Assembly (NCBI RefSeq): GCF_036404135.1
Contig: NZ_DASWPE010000098.1
Location: forward strand, 124,001 to 188,000
Origin: Rhodopseudomonas_A sp036404135
GTDB lineage: Bacteria; Pseudomonadota; Alphaproteobacteria; Rhizobiales; Xanthobacteraceae
Length of the DNA: 64,000 nt
Direction of reading: 5' to 3'
In this document: one piece after another, positions 8,646 through 16,030 of the stretch
How the letters are laid out: the number at the start of each line of letters is the position of its first letter
Position numbering within the stretch: position 1 is the stretch's first letter
Made by a program: the position numbers and the translations under genes
The notes under the pieces: model-generated
What the model saw: the letters and a program-made list of their open reading frames with translations, nothing else
Databases searched by the model: none
Told to the model about the DNA's origin: nothing

Positions 8646-8682
8646 TTGTACCTGATCTGCCGGGAAAAGGTATCTCCCCGGC

Positions 8683-9543
8683 TCACCCTGTCAGGTACGC
8701 GCAGGCCTCGGCGGCCTTGGACGCGGCGGTGAAGATGGCCCGCTTGTCGGCCTTCAGGACGTTCAGCCAATGCGCCAGATACTGCGCATGGTCAGGACGC
8801 GGCTCGACGCTGATCCCGAGCTCTGCGCAGAGAAAAGCGGCGCCCAGCTCGGCGACAAGCTCTTCCATCGCGTAGGCCTCGGTGCCGAACCGGCCGGACA
8901 GGTCGCGATTGCACCGATGGGAAGGGGCCGTCCAGTGGGTGAGCTCATGCAGCACCGTCGCGTAGTAGGCCTCGGTGGCCGTTGACGTGGCAGATCCCGT
9001 GAACGCGGTGCGCTCGGGCATCCGGATTTCATCCAGGGACGGAATGAAGCACGCCCTGCTCCCGCCGTGGACAATGGTCGCGCCGGTGCGGGCAATGAAG
9101 GCATCAGCGGTCCCGACGCCCTCGACCGGCGTTTCAACTGCGGGCGCCCCGAAGCCATCGACCTGATCGGCGTTGAACACCGGTGTCGCCCGGGCGAATA
9201 GGCGGCGTTTGGAATCGTTTTCGCACTCATCATCGGCGTCGACCTCGATCTCCTTGTAGAAAACGACGTAGGAGGCCTTCTGGCCCTTGCGGACGGTGGC
9301 GCCGGCGGCCTGCCATTGGCGGAACGTGCCCCAGAGATGCGAGCCATAGCTGTTCACCTGGGCCTCGACCCACAGGCCAAGGACGTTGACGCCGCGGTAC
9401 TTGTTACCGGAGGCAATGTTGACCGGATGACGCCCGCCGCTGCCCCGGTGCCACGGCATCTGCCATTGGCCTGCCCCGGCCTCGATCGCCGCGACGATGC
9501 GGTCGGTCAGGTGCTGGTGAATATCGAAACGTTCCTTGCTCAT
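8683..9543 (-). CDS. ardC: ArdC-family antirestriction protein
   Basis: 286 residues from the ATG at 9543, preceded by AAGGAGAGACAG. The N-terminal ssDNA-binding domain (about 1-130) has MPWHRG, YRGVNVLGLW and YGSHLWGTFRQWQAAGATVR. The C-terminal zinc metallopeptidase domain has HELTHW at about residues 199-204 and a downstream EELVAELGAAFLCAELGI helix with the third ligand. Family knowledge: ArdC binds single-stranded DNA and protects incoming DNA from restriction. That fits the two oriT-like sites in this region. The ORF could start further upstream, but the strong ribosome binding site decides the start. Confidence 0.9.
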   Translation of the reverse strand: MSKERFDIHQHLTDRIVAAIEAGAGQWQMPWHRGSGGRHPVNIASGNKYRGVNVLGLWVEAQVNSYGSHLWGTFRQWQAAGATVRKGQKASYVVFYKEIEVDADDECENDSKRRLFARATPVFNADQVDGFGAPAVETPVEGVGTADAFIARTGATIVHGGSRACFIPSLDEIRMPERTAFTGSATSTATEAYYATVLHELTHWTAPSHRCNRDLSGRFGTEAYAMEELVAELGAAFLCAELGISVEPRPDHAQYLAHWLNVLKADKRAIFTAASKAAEACAYLTG

Positions 9544-9922
9544 CTGTCTCTCCTTTGCTGGCGGCCCCCTGGCCTTGCCGGCGACCGGAGAGACGGGGAG
9601 AGACGGCCGCCGCACCCGCAGGGCGCGCCTGCGCGAGGGCTTGCCCCTTGCGGCGGACGGAAATCTCCGTCAGGTCAGCCGACAAGCAAGGTCAGGGGCC
9701 CCGCGGAGAGACAGGAAGGAACGATCCGGATGCACAATCGCGGCTGAGTGCGGGTCCATCGATGGAATGGCCGAACCATCCGGCAGATCACCGCGTCCGC
9801 AGCAGCACCGGTGGGGGACCGCTCATGAGATGACTGCCGCGGTTAATCCCCGCGATCCTGTTGCGCGGCCAGTGACTGACGAAGGTCGGTACGGCTGGAT
9901 GGTCTGATGAACGGAGCGCCGA
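9544..9922. other. Intergenic leader region upstream of ardC
   Basis: This 379-bp GC-rich stretch shows no convincing gene. It contains TACGGCTGGATG at about 9890, also found at about 23395 upstream of another minus-strand gene; a similar GATACGGCTG occurs at about 39577 upstream of the large parB-like gene. A shared leader or regulatory element is possible. Confidence 0.35.
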
Positions 9923-10600
9923 TCAGCGAGAGCGGGCCGGCAGTCGGTGTTTGGCAAGCCGTTTGATGTCGCCGTTGCCGATGACCGGCCACTGCCGGAA
10001 CAGGCGCTTATCCACCGCGCCCGCGATCATCGCCTCCGAGAGTTCGCCGACGCTGACCACGATGGGCGCCAGGCCGAACCGCAGCAACCGGTTCGCATGG
10101 TCGGGCAGGATGCCGCCCGGACGAAACGCGTGGGTACAAAAGACCGGGTTTCGCTGCTGCAGGACAAACAGGTCTTTCTCCGTCCGCCCCTTGAAATGGC
10201 GGGTCAGCTTTTCCCACGGCAGCTTGGCAGTCTCCGTAGGGTCGGCACCCATCCCGCTCAGGTAGCAGAACGTGAATGTGCCGCGGGCTCGCCCGGCGAT
10301 GCCCTCCGCCAGTGCCAGGGTAAAATCATGGGTGATACGGGCAAACGCCTCGGGCTCGCCGAGATCCGATGCCTTGCCGCCCAGCGCCCAGATGCAGGCG
10401 TCGTGCTCGGCAAGCCGGTCGAACAGTGCCGGACCGTATGACAGAAAATCGTCCTGCAGGATGGTCGTCACCTTTGGCGAATCCGACGCCACCGGGCGAC
10501 GACTGATGCAGGTCACCCCCGTTATATGCGGATCGGCGATGAGGTGTGCCAGGACATGGGAGCCCACGAAGCCCGTGGCGCCGGTCAGGATAATCTTCAT
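9923..10600 (-). CDS. NAD(P)-binding atypical SDR / epimerase-like protein
   Basis: 225 residues. The N-terminus carries the Rossmann glycine motif ILTGATGFVGSHVLAHL. The rest fits atypical short-chain dehydrogenases of the NAD-dependent epimerase or NmrA type (CIWALGGKASDL, then CYLSGMGADPTE and a FRPGGILP segment near residue 170). The canonical YxxxK is not clear, so catalysis is uncertain. It is transcribed divergently from the TetR gene at 10682, and two palindromes lie in the shared promoter, so TetR probably controls it. The substrate is unknown. Confidence 0.75.
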   Translation of the reverse strand: MKIILTGATGFVGSHVLAHLIADPHITGVTCISRRPVASDSPKVTTILQDDFLSYGPALFDRLAEHDACIWALGGKASDLGEPEAFARITHDFTLALAEGIAGRARGTFTFCYLSGMGADPTETAKLPWEKLTRHFKGRTEKDLFVLQQRNPVFCTHAFRPGGILPDHANRLLRFGLAPIVVSVGELSEAMIAGAVDKRLFRQWPVIGNGDIKRLAKHRLPARSR

Positions 10601-10639
10601 GATGCCTCTTGCGGCATGGCGGTTGCCGTCGAATGTGTT

Positions 10640-10699
10640 ATCAACAGGTGTTGATGTTCACGTTGCAGGAAGGACCAGTCATTGTCAACGGCCGTTGAT
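10640..10699. promoter_or_regulatory. Two matching TetR-type operators in the divergent promoter
   Basis: ATCAACAGGTGTTGAT at 10640-10655 and GTCAACGGCCGTTGAT at 10684-10699 share the frame TCAAC-N4-GTTGA, and both are near-perfect 16-bp palindromes. The centres are 44 bp apart. The second overlaps the first codons of the TetR gene, implying direct autorepression. This is seen in the sequence; assignment to the adjacent TetR is inferred. Confidence 0.65.
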
Positions 10700-11284
10700 A
10701 ATCCGAAACGGGATCGGACAAAGCCTCCGCGATCCTCATCCGCGCAGACCCGCACGCGGGTGCTCCAGGTCGCGCGAACTGCGTTCTGCCAGGCCGGGTT
10801 CGATCATGTCGGTTTGCGCGAGATCGCGGCCCGTGCCGGCACCGATGCGGCCATCGTCATCAGGCTGTTCGGTTCGAAAGAGGCCCTGTTTCGGGAAGTC
10901 GCCGGGAATGCCTTCGTACTGGAGCCGGCTTTCCAAGGGCCAAAAGAGGATTTGGGGCGGCTGGTCGCGGATTTCCTGCTGGGGCCGAACGTTGTGCCTT
11001 CCACGCCGGACGATTTCGACGCTTTCCGCTTTCTGCTGCGCTCCGCGGCCAGTCCTGTCGCAGCGCCAATCCTCTCCGCGAGCCTGCACGCCAGCTTCGT
11101 CGCACCACTGGCTAAACACCTCGGCGGCAAGGACGCATCAGGCCGGGCGGCGCTCCTGGCGGCGTGCGTTCTCGGCCTGACAACGATGCGCTTCGCATTG
11201 GACTCGCCTGCCCTGCAATCCGGGCAGGTGGAACGGCTGCGCCAACGGTTTGCGGACGCGCTCCAGGCTTGCATCACTCAATAA
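10682..11284 (+). CDS. TetR family transcriptional regulator
   Basis: 200 residues from a TTG start, supported by AGGAAGGA upstream. The N-terminal helix-turn-helix is clear: TRTRVLQVARTAFCQAGFDH, then VGLREIAARAGTDAAIVIRL and FGSKEALFREVAG (about residues 22-75). The C-terminal ligand domain is typical in length. An operator-like palindrome overlaps its own start. It probably represses itself and the divergent SDR gene in response to a small ligand that I cannot name. Confidence 0.85.
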   Translation: MSTAVDNPKRDRTKPPRSSSAQTRTRVLQVARTAFCQAGFDHVGLREIAARAGTDAAIVIRLFGSKEALFREVAGNAFVLEPAFQGPKEDLGRLVADFLLGPNVVPSTPDDFDAFRFLLRSAASPVAAPILSASLHASFVAPLAKHLGGKDASGRAALLAACVLGLTTMRFALDSPALQSGQVERLRQRFADALQACITQ

Positions 11285-11535
11285 GGATCTTTGTTGGGTA
11301 GTTGGCGCCTCCAATCCTCATAAAGCGAAGCAACGTTCTGCACGAACACGGCAGCTGTCACGAGGAGTCCCATCACTCTAACTAACGCAGGAAGACGCCT
11401 GCTGGCAGGACACTATCGTCGAAGCCAAGTAACCTCATGCCTGCCTGCCGTTCGGGCAGGCACGTCGCCACCCGGTACATCGCAAAGAGGATCCCTGTCA
11501 GGAACTGTTGCCGCGATACTGGAATATGATACTAT

Positions 11536-11796
11536 GTGGAGTTAAGTGGGAAGCACCGAGCTACCTTGGACGCGATCTTTGCCTCGCCCGAGCGCGCCAG
11601 CATTACCTGGAGCGACATTGAAGGCCTTTTCCGGGCTTGTGGCGCTGAGATCAGCGAAGGGAGCGGGTCGCGAGTCCGGGTCGCCCTTAACGACGTGCGC
11701 GCGGTTTTTCACCGGCCGCACCCGCAGAAGGAGACCGACAAGGGTGCCGTGAAATCCGTGCGCCGCTTTCTGACTGAATCAGGGATAGAGCCATGA
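11536..11796 (+). CDS. hicA: HicA-like toxin of a HicAB toxin-antitoxin pair
   Basis: 86 residues from a GTG start. The sequence fits the small double-stranded-RNA-binding HicA mRNA interferase family: ITWSDIEGLFRACGAEISEG with SGSRVRVALNDVRAVFHRPH. The catalytic His that normally follows the GS(G)SH motif is not conserved here (GSGSR), so the active residue may lie elsewhere, such as in FHRPHP. Its stop overlaps the start of the next gene, a HicB-like antitoxin. Family knowledge: HicA cleaves mRNA and is neutralised by HicB. Confidence 0.8.
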   Translation: MELSGKHRATLDAIFASPERASITWSDIEGLFRACGAEISEGSGSRVRVALNDVRAVFHRPHPQKETDKGAVKSVRRFLTESGIEP

Positions 11797-12125
11797 CGAC
11801 GATGAGTTACAAAGGGTATGAGGCAGTAGTCGAATACGACGAGGATGCCGAGATTTTTCACGGCGAAGTCGCCGACCTTCGCGACGTGATCACTTTCCAG
11901 GGCAAATCCGTGGCCGAGCTGAAGAAGGCTCTTGCCGGATCCATTGACGATTACCTGGCTTTTTGCAAGGAGCGTGGCGAGGAGCCAGACAAACCGTTCT
12001 CCGGCCAGTTCGTCGTGCGCACCGACCCAGCCTTGCACAAGGACGTGTCCACCGCCGCCAGACGTGCCGGCGTCAGTCTCAACAAGTTCGTAGCCTCAGC
12101 TTTGGAGAAGGCCGTCCGCCGATAA
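11793..12125 (+). CDS. hicB: HicB-like antitoxin
   Basis: 110 residues. The N-terminal degraded RNase H-like HicB domain is recognisable (YKGYEAVVEYDEDAEIFHGE, then DVITFQGKSVAELKKAL). The C-terminal ribbon-helix-helix DNA-binding part (VSTAARRAGVSLNKFVASAL) would autoregulate the operon. It overlaps the toxin gene by 4 nt. The toxin-first order is typical of hicAB. Confidence 0.85.
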   Translation: MTTMSYKGYEAVVEYDEDAEIFHGEVADLRDVITFQGKSVAELKKALAGSIDDYLAFCKERGEEPDKPFSGQFVVRTDPALHKDVSTAARRAGVSLNKFVASALEKAVRR

Positions 12126-12180
12126 GATTGCTGCTCGCCTTTGGCCGCCGGCTTTAGCCGACGCCAAAGCGCGTACACCT

Positions 12181-12828
12181 TTAGCGCCGAGCATCACTTA
12201 GGCCTGCAAGCGGACAGGGACCGCCTCGCGGCTCGTCCGAAGGCCCATTCGCCGCCATGCCCGGCCGACGGGAGCCTTTTGACCTCAGCCGCGAGATTGT
12301 CGAGCAACTGACCTTGTAGTCCCGCGCAATGGCCTTCTGGGACTCTCCAGCCAGGCATCGCTCCAGCGCATCCTTCCGTTCCATCGCGGTCATTTTCGGG
12401 CGGCGGCCGAATTTAACACCAAGCGCCCGGGCCCGTTCGCGGCCTGCGCTCGTGCGCCTGATGATGTCCTCCCGGGTCTTGCGCGCAATGTAACCGATCA
12501 GCGCCGCCAGCACCTCACCGAAGTCGTGCGTGGTATCGGCCCATGGCTCTGCCAGTGACTTGTAGCTTGCGCCACGCCTGGTGATCTCATCAAGGACAGT
12601 AAGCATCTTGAAGGGACCTCCCCGGGTCAATCGGTCCAGGGCAGAAACAATCACGACGTCCCCGGACCGTAACTTGCGCAGCATCCGGTTCAGGATCCGC
12701 CGATGATCATTTGCGCCGCTCTCCTTTTCGGAGAAGACATACTCACACCCGGCCTCCCTCAGCCGTTCCAATTGGATATCGAGTTCCTGACCGACAGTAC
12801 TGACCCGTGCGTAGCCTAGGACCGCCAC
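12181..12828 (-). CDS. Serine resolvase/invertase, Pin/TnpR type
   Basis: 215 residues. The N-terminus is a textbook resolvase domain: GYARVSTVGQELDIQLERL with the catalytic Ser near residue 10, then VIVSALDRLTRGG and an RTSAGRERARALGVKFGRRP hinge leading to a short helix-turn-helix (SQKAIARDYKVSCSTISRL). The C-terminal 30 residues extend beyond the usual end. It is not next to a transposase, so it may resolve multimers of the mobile region or be left over from a Tn3-type element. A repeat cluster upstream looks like its res site. Confidence 0.85.
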   Translation of the reverse strand: MAVLGYARVSTVGQELDIQLERLREAGCEYVFSEKESGANDHRRILNRMLRKLRSGDVVIVSALDRLTRGGPFKMLTVLDEITRRGASYKSLAEPWADTTHDFGEVLAALIGYIARKTREDIIRRTSAGRERARALGVKFGRRPKMTAMERKDALERCLAGESQKAIARDYKVSCSTISRLRSKGSRRPGMAANGPSDEPRGGPCPLAGLSDARR

Positions 12829-12848
12829 CGGCTACCTCCCGCGCGCCC

Positions 12849-13025
12849 ATGCAGAAGTCCTGATTTTTGCAAGGCTCACGCGGTATTTGACGAAAATTTC
12901 TGCGTAGAGACAATTTTTCGAGTCGCGTCTGGCACTTATCAAAATCATTCAAACAATCTTCTCAGTCGTCCCTTCCCTTTCAATATGCGCTTACCGCTGA
13001 CATGCGTAAATCAGAATTTCTGCAT
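12849..13025. promoter_or_regulatory. Candidate res site of the adjacent resolvase
   Basis: An inverted pair lies at 12849-12871 (ATGCAGAAGTCCTGATTTTT and on to GCA) and 13003-13025 (reverse complement begins ATGCAGAAATTCTGATTTAC); 19 of 23 positions match. A third partial copy, AAAATTTCTGCGTA, is at about 12894-12907. Several half-sites upstream of a serine resolvase gene are typical of res. The same pair could instead be terminal repeats of a small lost element. Confidence 0.45.
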
Positions 13026-13203
13026 AGCGTCGGCATGGGTTTTTCAGGGGATTTCCATGCGTAGTCTCGCCGGCGCAGTCTACTCTCCCACCGACATTTT
13101 GCTCATCGCGACCCGCGCAGCTCATCATCCGCGGCCGCCCGGCCCGTCGCTGCCGCCGCCCGCATACGCCGCCCTATAGTCTCCCAGCCGAAGGAATAAC
13201 TAC

Positions 13204-13407
13204 ATGATTGCCGTCGCAATTCTCTTGCCGTGGCTGGCGTTGATCATCCGTGGCCGCATCGGCCAGGGCATCCTCTGCCTCCTGCTGCAAATCACGGTCA
13301 TCGGTTGGATCCCCGCCGCCGTCTGGGCGATCGTGGTGGTCAATAGCGACAATCAGGAGCGGCGGCATCAGGAGATGCTGAATGCCGTGCGCGGAGAACG
13401 GTCATGA
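13204..13407 (+). CDS. YqaE/Pmp3-like small membrane protein
   Basis: 67 residues with two hydrophobic segments (IAVAILLPWLALIIRGR, then LCLLLQITVIGWIPAAVWAI) separated by a short polar turn. The GWIPAAVWAIVVV end fits the Pmp3/YqaE family of tiny two-helix membrane proteins, or the similar superinfection-immunity family. GAAGGA precedes the ATG. It overlaps the next gene by 4 nt, so it is coupled to the secreted protein at 13404. Confidence 0.6.
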   Translation: MIAVAILLPWLALIIRGRIGQGILCLLLQITVIGWIPAAVWAIVVVNSDNQERRHQEMLNAVRGERS

Positions 13408-14114
13408 GGATCGTTCTTGGACTGTTGCTTTCAGCGGTCATCACTTCGGCGCAGGCGGAACGGCTCTTCGTGCCGGTGTACGTCAAGGAGACGACGGCGG
13501 CGTGCCGCAACCTGGCGAGCCTGGAATATCGCGATCGTCTTATCCGTGAGCAGCGTGGTGAAACCCTCTCGGGCATCAACTCGATGTCGGCGTTCACGGG
13601 CGAATGCGGAAACGCCCCGGAAGGCCAGTGGATGTTCCTTGAAGGCTACCGGGGCAACTACGTCTGTCTCCGGCCGAGGGTCGGCGCCGATTGCGCCTGG
13701 GTCAGGCGGGCAGCCGTTGGCGAGATTGTCGAACTGTTTCCCGGGCGGACGTTCGAACAGGGCAACAAGAACGTGCCCTGCTCCAGCTGGTCCCAGGTGG
13801 TCGCGAAATCGCGCGCCACCGAAAAGGACTATACCCAGAAGTGGCGCGCCTCACGTCCGGCCAACCGGGCCGAGGATTTCGCCCTCGGCGTCCTCACCGG
13901 TGCGCTCGGCGTGGTGACGGGCGGCCCTGACAGCAACGACGTGCAGCATGCGGACGCCTGCGTCTATTATTTCGCGTCCGCGCAGGAGAAGGCCCGGCGG
14001 CTTGTCGCCTATCGATCGTGCCCGGCGCTCGGCGCCAACGGTCAGCAGGAAGAGGATCAGCGCGGCTACAGCGCAATGATCAGCCTCGTCAGTGACTCCT
14101 GTGTGCCTCATTGA
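13404..14114 (+). CDS. Secreted protein of unknown function
   Basis: 236 residues with a clear signal peptide (MRIVLGLLLSAVITSAQA, probable cleavage after AQA). The mature part has several scattered Cys (ACRN, GECG, YVCLR, ADCAW, VPCSSW, ACVYY, SCPA, DSCV), which suggests disulfide bonds in the periplasm. I recognise no catalytic motif. It is coupled to the YqaE-like gene by an ATGA overlap and followed 49 nt later by another signal-peptide protein, so 13204-15935 looks like one operon for envelope proteins. Confidence 0.55.
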   Translation: MRIVLGLLLSAVITSAQAERLFVPVYVKETTAACRNLASLEYRDRLIREQRGETLSGINSMSAFTGECGNAPEGQWMFLEGYRGNYVCLRPRVGADCAWVRRAAVGEIVELFPGRTFEQGNKNVPCSSWSQVVAKSRATEKDYTQKWRASRPANRAEDFALGVLTGALGVVTGGPDSNDVQHADACVYYFASAQEKARRLVAYRSCPALGANGQQEEDQRGYSAMISLVSDSCVPH

Positions 14115-14163
14115 GCGTCAGGTGGGTCTTTTACTGTGGACACTCTTCTCGGAGGTCTTTGTG

Positions 14164-15717
14164 ATGCGTCCAGGTTTTCTGAAGATTCGGTGCGCGTGGC
14201 TGCGCGGAATCGGACTGCTTTCGGTATTCTGCCTTGTTGCGGCCAATGCGCATGCCCAATCACCGGAAAAGCTCTCGCAGCGCGAACGCACCTTTCTCGA
14301 CCTGATCGAGGTCGGAGACGAGGCCAAGGCGGTGGAATACGCGAAAGTCGCCGAAATCAACCCGAACTCGATTGCCGGGGAACCTCTCGGCAGCTGGTTC
14401 TATGCCATGTTCCCGAACCGCGGTGGCACGCCCATTCAGCGGCGACTGAACGTCCAGCGGATCGTCTTTCAGACCTTCAAGCAGAACCCCAATCCGCCGA
14501 GCATCCAGAAGAACGCGATAGCCAGGTTCTGCAACTACGCGCCGTACAATGACAATCCGATGATGAAATTCGGCAATGCCGACGAGCAGCGGATGCTGGC
14601 AACACAAAGGTTCAACCAGCAAAAGCCCCATATCGATAACATGGCCGCGGCGTTCGACTCCCTGATCGGCTACGGCCTCCGGGACAAGACCATCATCAAT
14701 GAGATATTCATTTCCTGCTTCTTTCACAACGCGGCGTCGTTGTCGGACGGGGTGGTTAACGAGAATGAGTACGTCTACGACACTCTCATCACCAAGATCC
14801 TGAAAGCGGGCGCGGACATCAATACCGAGGACGGTCCCGAACGCCCGATCCAGTTCGCGCTGCGGCTGGGTTACCCCGGCATCGTCGAACGCCTGCTTCG
14901 CGACGGCGCCCAACTCAACTTCGTGGTGCGCACCAACGCCTTTGACCACACCAATCCCTCCGAAGGCTGCCAGCCCCGGCGTAGCCGCTCGGTCTATGGC
15001 GCCATGTTCAACTACGTGGATTCGCGGAACGTGGAAGCCGCCTTGAGGGTTGTCAGCGCGCTTGCCAAGGCCGGTTATTCGCCGACGACCAAATACGGCT
15101 ACACGGAAAACCCCAATGGCCAGATCCTCTGCCACTACAAATCGTTCTACGACGCGGTGGTCGATAGCGGCAACCTGCCCTACGCGGCGCGCATCAAGGA
15201 AATCGCCGACGGCATGGGAACGCCGCCCGCCCCCCCTGTGGACTCGCCGAAGCCTGCCGCGACGTCGACCCCAGCGCAGCCCGTACAGGCAGCCTTAACG
15301 GCGCCGCCCCCGATAGGCGCGTGGCGGTTCACCGTCGAGAATGGCCGTCCGGTCGCCCTGGCCAAGAGCGAAAAACCGGACGGCAGCCATCTCGCCGCCC
15401 TGAGACTGGAATGTGCCGCGGGTGGTCGCCTTGAGTATGTCGCGGTCGCCGCGAGAAACGGCTTCGATACCCTCTGGGTCAACGGCATCGACGACACCCT
15501 CCATACCATCCCGTTGGTTAAAGGCCGCGTGACGGGCGCCGACAACGTCCTGCTGTCGAAGGAATTCTTGACCATGGAAGGCATCGCCAAGCGCGACAAC
15601 AGACCCGGTTGGGGGATGGAAATGAGCATCGATGGGCCGGAGGCCGGGATGCAGACCATTGAGATGGGCGGGTTTTCAAAGGTGCGCAGCTTCATGCTCT
15701 CCCAATGCAAGAGCTAA
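14164..15717 (+). CDS. Secreted ankyrin-repeat-like protein
   Basis: 517 residues from the ATG at 14164, which has GGAGG upstream; a longer in-frame start lacks one. A signal peptide ends at AANAHAQ. The middle has ankyrin-like repeats, for example ILKAGADINTEDGPERPIQF with ALRLGYPGIVERLLRDGAQL (about residues 212-255). A Pro/Ala-rich linker (about 355-380) leads to a C-terminal domain of about 130 residues with the style of an invasion-associated-locus-B-like or similar beta fold. Ankyrin repeats imply protein binding in the periplasm. The role in the mobile element is unknown. Confidence 0.55.
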   Translation: MRPGFLKIRCAWLRGIGLLSVFCLVAANAHAQSPEKLSQRERTFLDLIEVGDEAKAVEYAKVAEINPNSIAGEPLGSWFYAMFPNRGGTPIQRRLNVQRIVFQTFKQNPNPPSIQKNAIARFCNYAPYNDNPMMKFGNADEQRMLATQRFNQQKPHIDNMAAAFDSLIGYGLRDKTIINEIFISCFFHNAASLSDGVVNENEYVYDTLITKILKAGADINTEDGPERPIQFALRLGYPGIVERLLRDGAQLNFVVRTNAFDHTNPSEGCQPRRSRSVYGAMFNYVDSRNVEAALRVVSALAKAGYSPTTKYGYTENPNGQILCHYKSFYDAVVDSGNLPYAARIKEIADGMGTPPAPPVDSPKPAATSTPAQPVQAALTAPPPIGAWRFTVENGRPVALAKSEKPDGSHLAALRLECAAGGRLEYVAVAARNGFDTLWVNGIDDTLHTIPLVKGRVTGADNVLLSKEFLTMEGIAKRDNRPGWGMEMSIDGPEAGMQTIEMGGFSKVRSFMLSQCKS

Positions 15718-15734
15718 TTCGAAAGGGAGTCGAG

Positions 15735-15935
15735 ATGCGTTACGTCTGGATCGGATTTCATATTTTGATGCTGCTACTGGTCGTGATGGCGTTTGGCGGC
15801 GCATTCTCGGAGCCGGTGACCGGCAATTTCGCCCATGATAACGGCCGTACCATCATGCCGGTGATCGGCGTTGTCACGATCTGGGTTGTTGGCGCCATCA
15901 TCCTGCGGGTCATGCGCAAATTCTCCAGCTACTGA
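15735..15935 (+). CDS. Small two-helix membrane protein
   Basis: 66 residues from the ATG at 15735, with GGGAG upstream. It has two hydrophobic segments (VWIGFHILMLLLVVMAFGG, then IMPVIGVVTIWVVGAIILRV) and a short polar loop (SEPVTGNFAHDNGRT). No family is recognised. It is the last gene of the 13204-15935 envelope operon and lies just before the coupling protein, so it may be a transfer accessory; this is a guess from position. Confidence 0.5.
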   Translation: MRYVWIGFHILMLLLVVMAFGGAFSEPVTGNFAHDNGRTIMPVIGVVTIWVVGAIILRVMRKFSSY

Positions 15936-16030
15936 AAACCTTGTCGGACGGCTGACATCGGACAGTAAAGGCCGCCCGCCTCGCGGGCAGCGCCGTTGAC
16001 CGGCGAAGGCCCGGCCGACAGGTTTTGCGC

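Noticed and set aside
14260..15135. 291-codon open frame antisense to the ankyrin-like gene
   Set aside because: No start signal or motif; the sense gene has a signal peptide and ribosome binding site.
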